Shown: one piece after another, positions 1 to 11,257 of the stretch
Layout of the letters: each line of letters starts with the position of its first letter
Position numbering within the stretch: the stretch's first letter is position 1
NCBI GenBank assembly: GCA_963920575.1
Contig: OY986971.1
Span: forward strand, 18,032,492-18,096,491
Length of the DNA: 64,000 nucleotides
Reading direction: 5' to 3'
Source of the DNA: Narthecium ossifragum
Taxonomy: Eukaryota; Streptophyta; Magnoliopsida; Dioscoreales; Nartheciaceae
Notes under the pieces: generated by a model
Told to the model about the DNA's origin: nothing
The model's database searches: none
What the model saw: only the letters and a program-made list of their open reading frames with translations
Program-made: the position numbers and the translations under genes

Positions 1-122
1 ACACAAGCATGAACATCAATTCAGTTGAATTCAATCAATCATACACCATAATTTAGCAAGCATGAGCATGGAACAAATCATACACAAGCATGAACAAATC
101 ATACCAAATTAAACAAAGTACT

Positions 123-655
123 AGCATGATCATCTCCCCTTTTCTCAGAAAATAAACATCGATTGAGTTGAATTCAACCAAACAATCGAAGCATCAAAAT
201 TAGAATTCCAGCAAACCAAAAACAATAATTTAGGCTCAGATTCACATCATAGCAGTAGCATCATCATCCCCTCATTTCTCAAAAAATAAACATCATTTGA
301 GTTGAATTCAACCAAACAAACGAAGCATCAAAATTAGAATTCCAGCAAACCAAAAAACAATGATTTAGGCTCAGATTCACATCATAGTAGTAAACAGCAT
401 GCAACTATCTCAGATTGACATCATAGTAACCCCAACTTATGGTAGGTGGCTGGTTGACATTCAAGTGGCCATCCAAGACACCAAATTGAACATTATAGTA
501 GCATCATCATCTCCCCTTTCACAAAAATAAAACATAAATTGAGTTCAAATCAATCAAACCATTGAAGCTTCAAAATTAGAATCCAGCAAGCCAAAAAACA
601 AGAATTTTGGCTCAGATTCACATCACAACAGTAAAAAATAAGAATTTTGGCTCAG
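123..655. repeat. Imperfect tandem repeat, about 135 bp, three copies
   Basis: Three related blocks start near 123, 257 and 500. Each holds a 'catcatctcccc' stretch, then 'gagttgaattcaacc', then 'attagaattccagca', then 'ggctcagattcacatca'. The third copy is more diverged and is separated from the second by about 100 bp of unrelated sequence. The whole 1-900 stretch is AT-rich with no convincing coding frame; the 77-codon minus-strand frame at 623-856 has no recognisable features. Confidence 0.6.
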
Positions 656-1539
656 ATATATATCCAATGTGAAGCACAACAGGTAGAAGAGACTAGCAGT
701 CTGATATCGCTCAAATGTGTCACAACACAGCGGTGCAGTGCAGCATAACATAAGAGAGGTCAAACTCACAGTGAAATAAGCAGAAAGGATCCAGAAACAC
801 AAATAACAACGAATTGAAGACAAACAAGAACTTGAGAAGTAACTAAAATAGATCAAAGGATTTTAATAAGGCTAGGCGTCGGGAATCACTTCACTCAGAT
901 TTAGGTTCTTCTCTTCTCAATGGTTCATATAATACTCAGTTAAGGGATTCACATCCCAATCACCTTAACCGGAAGATATGGAACTACAAACCTAATAAAA
1001 TATATAAATGTCTCTTCCAATGACTGGTTCTTCCTTTTTATAGTTCTAACTTCATCCAACCAAAATCTAAGAATATACGATACCGGCTGTCACTACAGGC
1101 AACGTATATCAAAAGTTCATCTTAACAAAGCCCTAACTCTATCTAACCAGATCTCTAAGAATACACAATACCAACTCTCACAATCGGTAATGCATAGCAA
1201 AGATTTCACGAGATAAAGTAGGTAAACAATAGATAAAACTATGGGATTATAAGATCATGAAAGAAGCATGACTGGATTCATAATATTAATCATCCACATA
1301 GGAATCTATAATCTGAAAACAATCTTTGAAGATTCAATACATAGAAAAGACTTTAACAATAAAGATTAAAACTATGAACCACGATGAAGAAGAAACACAA
1401 ATCCTCGCTAGATCATCCGTCCGCCATGCTCGCGGATTACTCGGCCATGGATGGAGATTTCTTCATCTTCCTCCTTCAGAAAAGGGCAGAAAAAGTCTCT
1501 TAAAAACGTCCAAGAACTCCCCTTATATATGGACATGAA
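656..1539. other. AT-rich non-coding stretch, no gene seen
   Basis: I see no supported gene here. Read on the minus strand it leads into the family B LTR sequence at 1540-2210 and may be a diverged continuation of that LTR. The clear landmarks of the forward copies at 8,200-8,900 and 52,200-52,900 are not recognisable, so I leave the boundary open. Confidence 0.35.
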
Positions 1540-2210
1540 ACCCTAGCTTTTATTTCAGCTTTTGGATTAAATCTGATGGCTCGTATTCAGATCCGCCCGA
1601 CAAAGGATCGATCCTCTGAAGGCCAAGGATCGAACTTCTTCTTCTCCATTTCTCCGTAACCTGGGTCGCCCGAGTAAGATCGATCTTTGTAAAGCAAAGG
1701 ATCGATCCTTTGGTATCAAAATCTTCAATTTCCGGCTTCGCCCGAGGAAGATCGATCCTTTGATAGAAGCATGATCGATCCTTCTCAGTAGGATGGATCC
1801 TTCTCAGTAGGATAGATCCTTCTCAGTAGGATGGATAGTAGGATGGATCCTTCTTAGTAGGATGGATCCTTCGATAGGAGAAAGATCGATCCTTCTCCTC
1901 AATATTCTCGGGTGAAAGGAGGATTGATCCTTCTGTGATCATCTGAAAAGTATGCGTTCTGTCAGGTCCGTCTGCATAAAAGGATCGATCCTTTTAGGGA
2001 ACATGATCGATCCGTCGTTCCTGAGTATTTATTGTTTTGCCATCCAGACTGCGCCATTGGTACTAATATTGTCGTAACTTCCTCTAGAACACTCGAAATC
2101 ACGAACCGTAAAATTATCCAGAAACTAGACTTCTAGAGCTTTCAAACCATGTATAGCACATCATCTGGTTCCTTCCGAGAAGGTACAGTTTTGGCGTTAA
2201 AGACCCATCT
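1540..2210 (-). mobile_element. Family B (TAT/Athila-like gypsy) LTR, minus strand, first part
   Basis: This is the reverse complement of sequence at 7,740-8,110 and 51,500-52,080: the same run of AGGATCGATCC palindromes, the same block around 'atttactgttttgcc', and the same leader 'ttggattaaatctga'. The copy is interrupted at 2210 by a solo LTR and resumes at 4567. The TAT/Athila assignment is inferred from the polypurine tract and 3' non-coding context of the related LTR at 6157. Confidence 0.65.
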
Positions 2211-3386
2211 TGTGAGGACATGTCCCTCTATTCCTGTAGCTCGTTGTTGACCACAAGGGCAATTTGGTAAATTGCGCCTCGTCGGTTAGTTTCTCACCCG
2301 TGTGCACACACTAACCTTGTTTGGTGTTAGTGCTTGTTTAGAATGGTTTTGTGGACCCGGGATTAGAAGATCCCAGCTCGGGCGCGCAGAAGCCTGTTTT
2401 TGGCTGCTGGCGGCCCGTGAGCGATCGATCGCTCCTTGGAGCGATCGGTCGGACTCGGGTCGGGGGGTTTTCCTTCGAGAGGACGGCCGCCGTCGTGGTC
2501 GTTGCTCTCCCCTGTCAGAAGGGGAGGAATTTCCCTCCCCTCCTCTCCCTTTTCCCCGGCCTCTTCTTCCTCTTTTCTTCCTCTCCTTCTTCTTCTTCTT
2601 CCTTCCTTCTCTTCTTCTCGTGGAGCTCTGTTTCTTCCCCTGTTTTCCGGCAGCTCCTTCTCCTCCACCGTTCTCCCTCCTCCGGCCACCATTTTGGGAG
2701 CTTGAAGGCTCGTTGGAACCGTCGCGGCGTGAGGAAGATCCCTGGCGTGGTTTGGAGCTTGGTTAGTGGCTGTTTAGCGGGGAATCAGCCGAGGTTTAGC
2801 GTGGCCGGTAGGTGTTCTACCTACATGAGTTGTTTAATGGGTTTCTCTTAATCTAGACATTAGATCTTGTTGTATTTGTGTTGTTGGATGCATGTTGCTT
2901 AGTATAATTTCTGGTTTAAGTCTCATGAACTTTGGTTGAGATTTTAGTACGATTTATGCATGTTTAACCTCGGACTTTCCGGTTTCTGCTGTTCTTGAAG
3001 AACAGCCGTCTTGCGTCGAGTTTTCTGATCAGTACGTGCATGTTCTTGGGTTGTAATGAACATAAGAGTTGTAGATCTCTGAGTTATCTCTCAAACCCAA
3101 CTGATTTCATAATTTTTGGATTTTCCTACGATTGGTTATGAATTTATTACTGGAGGGCTGCGTTGTAGCAAGTAATTGGTAAGTTAGTTTGATTAACGGT
3201 TTTGATTAGTGTTTTTTCGTTAATTTAGCCGTTGGATAATTCTGGATTTTGGATATGTTGATCCCGGCATATAGATCTACTGGAGGCTAGGTTGGATCTC
3301 GAATCGGACGTTGGTTGGACGTCGGATCGACGGATCAACTAGCTACTATGTAGAGAATGGTTTCCTTTTCTTGGGCTTTCCGAGTT

Positions 3387-3575
3387 CGATCGATCCAAGG
3401 ACAAGTTGGATCGATCTGACTACAGGTTGGATCGATCGGACTATAAGTTGGATCGATCAGACTTCAGGTAGGATCGATCCATGGGTATGTTGGATCGATC
3501 CAGGTTGCACCCAAGATGGTATGTTCACTGAGGGCAAGTCGGATCGATCCATGGGTATGTTTGGATCGATCCAGT
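3387..3575. repeat. GGATCGATCC palindrome array in family A LTR
   Basis: Eight copies of a GATCGATC-centred palindrome, spaced mostly 20-35 bp apart, usually preceded by TT and followed by a variable spacer. The array lies upstream of the stem-loop block. A matching array is in the reverse copy at about 21,912-22,105. Confidence 0.75.
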
Positions 3576-3651
3576 GTTTCCAGGAACAGTGCCTGAGGGT
3601 AGCAGAGAATGGCATGATATAAACTGTTGTTGTTACCGCTTTGTGGTTGAA

Positions 3652-3750
3652 CCGGGAGTGTGATGACTCCGGGGATTGTGTAGAATAAATGGGCTGGCTG
3701 TATGCCCTTTATCGCTTTGTGGTTAACCAAGGGAGTCATGAACCCTCGGG
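3652..3750 (+). other. Two conserved stem-loops in family A LTR
   Basis: The first is CCGGGAGT, a GTGATG loop, then ACTCCGG; the second is built on CCAAGGGAG ... CCCTCGG. Each is preceded by 'gctttgtggtt' and followed by 'taaatgggc'. The same tandem pair, with different but still pairing stem bases, occurs in the LTRs at 10,730-10,868 and 21,646-21,746 (reverse). Single copies lie at 57,924-57,945 (reverse) and 62,593-62,616. An RNA role is inference. Confidence 0.6.
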
Positions 3751-4566
3751 AATGCTTAGTATAAATGGGCCAAAGATTGTGCCTTTGATTGTTGCTTGTT
3801 TATATTGTTGCATGCAATGTTGATTGTGCATTAGATGCCTAGGGGTTGACTGTAGTGCAGTTAGTCTGCTGTTTGGGGTCGTGTTAGCTCTGTCGCTTTG
3901 AGTGCTGAGAGTTGGTTGTCATAACCACGGTTGTTCCGCCAAGTGTGAAGGTCCCCCTTGGAGAGGGGTGTCTTACAGGTATCGTCCTTGTCCACCCTGT
4001 GTTAGGGATTGTCGGAGGAGGTCCATCCTAGGCAGTGGCTGTCGGAGGGACGTACTTTGAACAGGTACCATTCGGGTTATTGACGGGATTTATGGGGTCC
4101 TTGGCAGGCCTCAGTACTTGGCACGGAGCTAGTTCAGTTGCTGTTTTCCCCTTCCATGTGTGTATCGTAGAGTAGAACCCTACTGAGCTTTGTGCTCACT
4201 CCTACCCGGGCGGCGTTTGCAGGTGCAGGTACCAGCTCTCCTGCGATGGACCCCAGTTGCTCGTCCTGCGGTGGCGCGTCGACGTCAGGGCATGTTTGAG
4301 GGCAAGGATGGTTTCTGCTGTGCTTTTCAGGAGACTACTGATGATGTAACTTTTTGAGTTTTATACATCTTTTGTACTTAAGGACTGTTTATGTAAATCT
4401 TAATGTAACTCTGTTTTATGTACAGTTTTGTAATAATAAAAGATGTTAGATTTACTTCTGTCCTCTGACTGCTTGTTGTAACTATTTCCGCCAGTTGCTG
4501 TTAGTAGATGTAGGAACCCCCCCTCGTGTCCCGGTCCGGATGGGTGTTCTGGGCCGGGGCGCGACA

Positions 4567-4707
4567 CATCTTGGCTTCAATTTTCTGCATAATACAAATA
4601 ACTTTGTGTAGCAACATATACGGACAAAATCATATGCATAAATTATGAAAACTCAACAAATAAGATGCTCTTAATCATGTTTAGAGTGCAATTTCATGCA
4701 CTCATCA
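4567..4707 (-). mobile_element. Family B LTR, minus strand, second part
   Basis: Continues the LTR interrupted at 2210. Its outer end, 'catgcactcatca' at 4695-4707, is the reverse complement of the family B LTR start TGATGAGTGCATG seen at 51348. Confidence 0.7.
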
Positions 4708-4844
4708 CAATCAGAAGAAACAAGAGAACAGGGGTTCAGAAAAATCATATACATGTTGCAAAATAACAAAGCCCAAAGCTACTACTCATGAAAAGCAAAC
4801 CAGAATACATACAAAAATCAAATATACTTCGCAAAATAAACAGG

Positions 4845-5167
4845 GGATAAGAGAGGATCTCATGGTGAGAAAGATCGCGAGATATGGCGGCTAGGGTTCT
4901 CCACTAGCTATCGCAAGGGATTAAGAGAGGATCTCATGGTCTCTTGACAGTTGGCGGAATGAGAGAACCGGGGGAGGAACAAACCCTAGATCTGGTGGTG
5001 AAGGATGGAGGAGGAAGAGCCCAAAGTGAGAGAACTCATGGCGGCGGTGAGGAAGAAAAGCAGCCAGGATCTCCAGGTATCTCGACGACCGGCGAAATGA
5101 GAGAAATAGGGGAAGAAAATCTAGATCTTCTAAGGAAGATCGCGAGAGATGGCGGCTAGGGTCCTCC
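4845..5167. repeat. Interleaved direct duplications in purine-rich DNA
   Basis: 'gagaggatctcatggt' occurs at about 4852-4867 and 4925-4940. A 34-bp block with 'ggcggctagggt' occurs at about 4870-4903 and 5134-5167. Read on the minus strand the region looks like a pyrimidine-rich plant 5' leader with 'ctagggttt', but no continuous coding frame follows. No gene called. Confidence 0.5.
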
Positions 5168-5324
5168 ACGAGATCGAAGTGGCTTTCAAGGCTAGAAAAG
5201 AGAGGCGTTGGAAAGTCAGCTTGAATGCATTTGCCGAGCCATTGGAGAAGGGAATAGTTTGTAAAAGGAAGAAGAGCAATTGCAAGCTTTACAAGTTTAT
5301 AAATGAAAAAAAAAAAAAAAAAGA

Positions 5325-5636
5325 GTGTGACTATCTAAGATTCGAAGCCTATAGGGCTCGAGTAGAAGATCCGAGGGGTATTTTATACCTAGTGCCCTAA
5401 AGTCATCTGGCTTGGGAGCCACTGATTTGATACTCGCTACATGGGTCCTATAGACAGCTTAATGGATCAAGGTATTTTGTGTGTGACTAGCTAAGATTCG
5501 AAGCCTATAGGGCTCGAGTAGAAGGTCCGAGGGGTATTTTATACCTAGTGCCCTAAAGTCATCTGGCTTGGGAGCCACTGATCTGATACTCGCTAGATGG
5601 GTCCTGTAGACAGCTTAATGGATCAAGGCATTGCAC
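5325..5636 (+). repeat. 156-bp tandem duplication in gypsy 3' non-coding region
   Basis: Two copies begin at 5325 and 5481, exactly 156 bp apart, and differ at only a few positions. Each begins gtgtgacta and ends aatggatcaagg. An A-run at about 5306-5322 precedes the first copy. The repeat lies upstream of the polypurine tract of a TAT/Athila-like element, a place where such elements often carry tandem repeats. Confidence 0.75.
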
Positions 5637-5639
5637 AGT

Positions 5640-6156
5640 CATACCACATAAGTTGCTCTTGAAAGTAAATGTAAATTTTTCGTTCTCTTCCTTTCATTGG
5701 TGAAGCTTGTGTTAAATTTTCTTGCTTTGAATTCCATATCCATTGTGTTAGCAAACACCCTCAGCTGACCATTACAAGCCTCTGTGAAGTCCTTTTCATC
5801 TTTGGTGGTGTGCTTGTACTACATTAGTGGAGAGCTGATTTAAAAAAATAGGCATATGAAGTTTGAGAAACTCATTCTCATAGAGATCAGACATACTGCA
5901 ATCAAGTTTGCATAAATTGATCCGAGTTGATAGAGTAGCAAGTTGAGATTGGTATTCACACACACACACTCAAAGGATTTCTTGTGAATCTAAGCATGTT
6001 CTTGAAATAATCTCAAAACTTGTATCATGTTTAGACTTTTCCCTATTGACAATCTTGAGGCAATTATTGTGAGAAATCAATCCAATCTGTTTATTTTGTT
6101 TCCGTTCCTTTTACTTCTTGCTTGAGGACAAGCAAACATTCAAGTTTGGGGGTATT
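5640..6156 (+). mobile_element. 3' internal non-coding part and polypurine tract of a TAT/Athila-like gypsy element
   Basis: Non-coding sequence ending in 'cttgaggacaagcaaac' and then 'caagtttgggggtat' directly before an LTR start at 6157. This pair of motifs is characteristic of the polypurine tract region of TAT and Athila gypsy elements. No pol or gag is present upstream, so the element is truncated on its 5' side. Confidence 0.65.
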
Positions 6157-7700
6157 TGATGCGGGAATTATTTCCACACATCTTCTTAAGATTGATTGTC
6201 AGATTCAAGTGTTTTACATCATTCCTTGCTCTTTTATCAAAAATTTTAGGTGACTTCTGCATTTACTTAATTCTTGGGAATTTTTGGATAATTGCAGGTA
6301 TTTAGATATTGAATCATTTGAACTTTGGCTGATGTGAAGAAGCAGAATTCGGGCTAGGCCTGGATGCAATTTAAGACCTAAAGTGCAAAACGAAGCTAAT
6401 TGAGCAATTCTGGACATTCTGCACAGCAGTTAGTAATTTGAACATAACTTCTTCATACAAACTCTGATTGGGATGATCCAGGATGCGTTGGAAAGCTAAG
6501 GAAGAGCGCTACAACTTTGATGTTTGGAGTTTTTGCTGATTCAGGCTGAATAAAGACAGAAAAATTGATGAAGCCATCAGACTCGGAATTGCTGCACCTG
6601 CACTTGGGTTGGACGAGATTCATTTTGTGAAGTCCAGATTTGATTCATGAAGATCCCAGCTGGGAGCACCACATTTCCTAGTTATATTAGGAGTTTATTT
6701 GATCTTTCCTTGATTAGTGGGATTGGTATGTGGTTAATGGAAGAAAGGGTGGACACTTTAGGAAAGATGGCTGGGAGGAATAAAGAAGAGAATAGAGGAA
6801 AGAGCAGAGAACGGCCAGCTAGAGGAGCAGAGAGAGAGGAACAGGGAACGGCCAGAAAAAGGAGCAGCAGAGAAAGAAGAGGAGCAGCAAAGAAAGAAGA
6901 GGACGAGCTGAGAAAGAGGAGGACGACCAGAAGAAGAGGATCAGAGTTTTCATTCTATTCTCTCCATCCTAGTTCTGATTGATGATGTGTATTAATGAAA
7001 CATTGGTTTTCTTTCTTTCAACCATGAATACCTAGTTTTCTTATTCTAGGGTTTGGATGAAGTCATTGAGTTTCTGATTTGAATTGAGTTGGGTTGTTGA
7101 GAATATTCTTGTTAGTTGCAATTTGATGAAATCGTTTCTTTTTCTTGCAAGTTACTGGCCATGACTTGTATGTTTCAGATGTTGAGCGAAGTAACGAAAG
7201 TTGAAGTTTAACATTAGTTCGTGGTTTTATCAAACCTTGGTAGTATATGTTAGAAATAAATATATGACAAGGTGACTTTTGTTTAAGGATTCCTAAGAGC
7301 CCAATGAATCTAAATTAATTCCTGTGATCACGAAAGTAGACATAGAATTAATTTAGGTATTTGAGTTATACCTTGAAAGAGGATTTCACATAAAAATAGG
7401 GAATTCAGTCATGATAATTAACAAAGTTCTATTTTCAGCAACCAGATTAAAATTCATTGAAGAGATTCAATCGATGAAATCCAAATCCTAGAAACCTTTC
7501 ATACTCTTCTATTTAATATTTATTTGCTTTCAGTTCAGTTTTGTCAGTGATTATATCTCGTTTGGATTGCTTAGATAATATAAGAATTTGGATACATTGG
7601 TACTTGAATCATCCTCCTTGTGGAAACGATACTCTTTTTACCCTATTCTACTTGTCACGACCCATGCACTTGTGGTAGAGTCTAGGGAACACCAATATAC
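6157..7700 (+). mobile_element. 3' LTR of TAT/Athila-like gypsy element
   Basis: Starts TGATGCGGG immediately after the polypurine tract. It contains a purine-rich tract at 6,740-6,950 (the source of a spurious Arg/Glu-rich frame) and ends near 'gggaacaccaatataca' around 7,700, where sequence matching the interior of family B LTRs begins. The right boundary is uncertain because no clear TSD is visible. Confidence 0.5.
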
Positions 7701-8938
7701 AGGAAAGTGGAGCTAAAGAAGCAAAGATATGTCATATTCAACATCAAATCTGTACCAGCTCAGAACAAAGCAAATCATCTTCTATATATGGTTGGAAAGG
7801 TCTTGAAGTCTAGTTTCTGAAGAATTATACGGTTCGTGATTTGGAGTTTCCTAGAGAAAGTTACAACAATTTTTGTACCAATAGCGCAGTTTGAATGGCA
7901 AAATAGTAAATACTCAGGAAAGAAGACCGATCCTTTCCAAAAGAAGATCGATCTTAGTCGGGGCAAACCAGGTTACGAAAATTGAGAAAAGAAAGAAGAT
8001 CGATCTCTATCCTAAAGAAGACCGATCTTTTGTCAGACGACCTGAAAACGACGGACCAGATTTAATCCAAAGGCTGAAGTAAAGTTAGGGTTTCTTACCC
8101 ATATTTAAAGAAGTCGTCCAAGACATACATGGGGGGTCGGCCAGCACTATTGGAGGAGTTTTGAAGGCTGAAAAGAGGGGAGAAGACCGCTCGAAGATCT
8201 GGGATTTTTCTTTCTTTTCTTCCTTATGAATATCTTGGTTGTTTTTATGAACATGAGTGGCTAATCCCTTTGCTAAGGAACCGATGTAGCCCTAACTGAA
8301 TCATTCTATGTTATTGGATCATGATTATTTAATCAATTTATTTTCCTTGTTTCATTCATTATTATAACTGAGATCTTAAATACCCTTATCTGGCCAATAG
8401 AAGTATTATAGATTGTTTTATGTGAGATTGAGTGAGGGTTCATTCCTTAATCTTGCACGATTTATGAATGAATGAGATTTAGTCAAAGCCGGGTTCAAAC
8501 TAAGACAATTATTGGTTCATAATTTTTCTTCAGAGCTTAATAGATTCTTGATTGACACTTAGTTATGGGTTCATTAGCTAGGGTTAATTGAGGGTACTTC
8601 GTGAAGACCGCGATCGAACGAATCATCATACCGGAAGAATGAGCCCTTGGAATTAAATTTAGATTTTGTTGATTCAATTCATAGAATGAGGATGTTATGG
8701 TGAAATCGGAACCTTAGTATTCATCCATTATATTTCCATCATTTTCTTATTTCGTTATTAGATCTTCTATTTTCGATACTTCATATTTCTTACTTTCCCT
8801 TCCTTATTTTCTTTCATCTATGTTATTTAGCGTTTGACTCTAATAATCTCTACAAATCTCTGTGGGTACGATACTCATCTTGTTGTTGTACTGATCACAC
8901 CGATTCGTATACTTGCAAGATATAAAATTTACTCATCA
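7701..8938 (+). mobile_element. Family B LTR, 5'-truncated
   Basis: Collinear with 51,480-52,938: shared 'gagctaaagaagcaaag', the AGATCGATCT palindrome cluster at about 7,925-8,030, 'ggtcggccagcactatt', 'gtgggtacgatactcat' and the terminus 'actcatca' at 8938. The first 130 bp of the family B LTR are missing and are replaced by the preceding LTR. The 212 bp after it, up to 9150, hold nothing I recognise. Confidence 0.7.
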
Positions 8939-9435
8939 TGGCTCTACCTCCCTTGACTATGTGTTTATTTTGTTTTGCATTATCTTTTATTTCTTGCATA
9001 ATTTAGTTGAATCTATCATCTGAGCCTATATAAGAGGGCAAATGCTCTGTGCATAATGACTTTCACAAATTATCGAGCTTGTGACCATATTCATTTATAA
9101 GATTATATACACCATCAACCTTATAGAGTAAGGTGCATTCTAGTGGTGAGTGTGAGGACCCGTTCCTCCAACCATGCTCTACTGCAAAGGTCGAGAGCCG
9201 CTTTCTTGTTGGTTTGGTTCTGCGTCGGGTGCGATCGGGCGATCGTATTGATGTTTTCGACCCAGGGGAATTTGGTAAAATTGCACTCTGTCGGTCAATT
9301 TTAAACCCGCGTTATACGCATGCTGCCTTAGATTGATGTATGTGTTTGATTAGAACCTTAGGGGCGCTTCCGATCGGAAAATTGGTGCTCGATCGGAAAA
9401 GATCGAATCGGACGGCCGAGATCGTTTCAGATCTC

Positions 9436-9443
9436 TATAAATA
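9436..9443 (+). promoter_or_regulatory. TATA box in gypsy LTR
   Basis: TATAAATA followed by a pyrimidine-rich leader, inside the LTR fragment at 9151. It is the likely core promoter of the element. The sister LTR at 11258 has lost the motif (ctatattaatacc near 11,541). Confidence 0.5.
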
Positions 9444-10124
9444 CCCCTCTTTTCTCTCTCTTCCCTTTTCCCTGTCTTTTCTTCTCCTTCTCTCCCCTTT
9501 GGCTGCCATTTGGAGATCCGTCTACGGTTTTTCGGCGCGGATTCACAGCGATCGGAGTTGAGGGATTCGTAGATCGTCTGCTCGTCTATACATGTAGCTG
9601 TTTCTACCCAATTCTGGTGAATTGGTAACGGTAGGTTTCATTTATTATATTTTGTAGTGGTTTCATTCGTTGGAACATTTCAAAACTTCATATTCTAGTT
9701 CTTTGGCATGTGTAGGAGATTGCTATTGTATCGATTTTCCATATTCTTTCGATTAAATCTCGTGTTTTGTCGGGTTTTTTACCAGATCGGGCAAGATCTG
9801 ATATTTCACGATTTGAGTTCAGATTTTATTGCTTGAGTGTATTCACTACCCTCTAATCTACCTTCACTTAAAGTTTGAGTGGATTTTATCGTTGTTTCAT
9901 AGATCAAATTCTACAAATTGAGTTTTCATCGGTTTTATCGGCTTTCAGACAATTTGTCTTAAATCTGAGGTTTTAATCATCCAAAGTTGGATTTCTTAGT
10001 GCCAATAGATTCCCCACCTCCAATTGCATATCGTTTCAAAGTTTCATTTAAATCCAATGGGTTTTGATAGATCGAATTCAAGAAATTGAATTTTCGGCAC
10101 TATTCATATTTGTTGCCAGCATAT

Positions 10125-10480
10125 GAAGGATCGATCTTCGTGAGCATGAAGATCGATCTTTTAGTTGCCACATAGGCTGCCAACCTTGAAGGATCGATCT
10201 TCATGGGTATGAAAATTGATCTCTTCTATTTTAACAGGGAGCTTGCAAGTTGAGGATCGATTTTCATGGGTATGAAGATCGATCTCTTCTGTTTTGACAA
10301 AAGGTTTGCAAGTTGAAGATCAATCTTCATGGGGTATGAAGATCGATCTCTTCTTTTTTACATGGGGCTCTCTTGTTGAAGATTGATCTTCAAGGGACAT
10401 GAAGGTCGATCTCTTGCTTTGGTAGTTGCCTTGTGAAGAGAAGATCGATCTTCATGGGTTGTGAAGATCGATCTCTTGTT
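10125..10480. repeat. AGATCGATCT palindrome array in gypsy LTR
   Basis: About twelve AGATCGATCT-like palindromes in pairs, 'gaagatcgatctt' being typical, each pair separated by 'catgggtatg'-like spacers. In the sister LTR most of this array is gone: its sequence jumps after 'caaccttgaagg' (about 12,327). Confidence 0.7.
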
Positions 10481-10730
10481 TGCAGTTAGTTAGTTTTCAT
10501 CTGAATTCGACGTTTTTGATTTTTCTTCGATCCGACCTTCTTGCTCAGCTTTCCCGATGATAACTAGTGACTATTATAATATTTTAATCGAGATTTTGGA
10601 CTGATTTACTGATGTTTGAGGATTGCAAGCGGTTTCTCGATAAGCATGATACATATATATGTACGTATAGTTTGTGGTTGCTTTAATAGCTTTCCTAACC
10701 CATGTACATAGCAATTTATGATTTTATGGT

Positions 10731-10868
10731 TAACCGCGGGAGTGACGACCCCCGAGAATGAGTAGATAAATCGCCCGAAGGTGTGCCCTTGCATGCCTAG
10801 TGGAAATGGGTCGACGATGTGCCCTTTACTGCTTTGTGGATTAACCGGGAGAGTGATAACTCCCAAGA
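10731..10868 (+). other. Two conserved stem-loops in gypsy LTR
   Basis: Two copies of the LTR stem-loop. The second has GGGAG at 10847-10851 pairing with CTCCC at 10860-10864; the first (CGGGAGT ... ACCCCCG near 10,736-10,753) contains one mismatch. Both have the same neighbourhood as the family A pair at 3,652-3,750. Confidence 0.5.
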
Positions 10869-11035
10869 ATGCTTTACAGAACTGTTTGGATGTTGTTTAC
10901 TCGTTGTATTGTTAGAAATGTTACCCGTTGGATAACATTGGAAGTTTAGCCTGTTGTGTGTCAGCGCCACACCAAAGGCTATTGTATAACGGCGTTGTCG
11001 ATTGCTGTTAAAGAATCAAGTTGAAGGGATGGTCA

Positions 11036-11257
11036 GATAGACGGATGGCAGTACAGAGAACCTACCTTGGGAGCGAGAGGATCGCATGTGTCGGGAGTAC
11101 CCCGGTTTGTTCCTTCCAGCAGGTAGAATTCTGGTTGTGGTCGTTGGTGCCCCTAGCTTGTAGTCTTGTTTGTGCAGGCAGGCCTAATTGGTTCCTTTCT
11201 TTTCCAACCTTTCCCTTACTTGAATTTCTGGATGAAATTCTTTTAAGGATGTTAGGT
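11036..11257 (+). pseudogene. Scrap of gypsy integrase C-terminus and 3' non-coding region
   Basis: The sequence from 'cttgggagcgagaggatcgc' (11,067) onward matches the end of the chromodomain region at 61,045-61,234, including 'gggatgaaattcttttaagg'-like DNA just before the LTR. Only the last residues of the chromodomain and the degenerate polypurine tract remain; the rest of pol is deleted. Confidence 0.65.

Larger units (their letters stand above)
2211..4566 (+). mobile_element. Solo LTR, chromodomain-type Ty3/gypsy, family A
   Basis: A 2,356-bp LTR starts TGTGAGGAC and ends GCGCGACA. It is flanked by a perfect 5-bp TSD, CATCT, at 2206-2210 and 4567-4571. Both outer flanks belong to the minus-strand family B LTR, so this is a nested insertion later reduced to one LTR. 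No internal gag or pol remains. It contains a GGATCGATCC palindrome array near 3,387-3,575 and two stem-loops at 3,652-3,750. The related LTR at 61235 is attached to chromodomain-type pol. The reverse solo LTR at 20520-22841 is the same family. Confidence 0.9.
9151..11035 (+). mobile_element. 5' LTR fragment of a rearranged chromodomain-type gypsy element
   Basis: Starts TGTGAGGACCCG at 9151, preceded by GTGAG (9146-9150), which reappears after the right-hand LTR at 13687-13691. It is collinear with the LTR at 11258 until about 'gttaaagaatcaagttg' near 11,020. There it breaks and joins the 3' end of the internal region, so its own 3' end and nearly all coding sequence are deleted. Confidence 0.75.

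Noticed and set aside
2302..2851. Overlapping frames of 89-166 codons in three frames
   Set aside because: They lie in the GC/CT-rich leader part of a solo LTR, overlap each other in several frames and show no domain.
6647..6982. Arg/Glu/Lys-rich 111-codon frame
   Set aside because: Encoded by a purine-rich tract inside a gypsy LTR; no domain, and related LTRs do not keep the frame.
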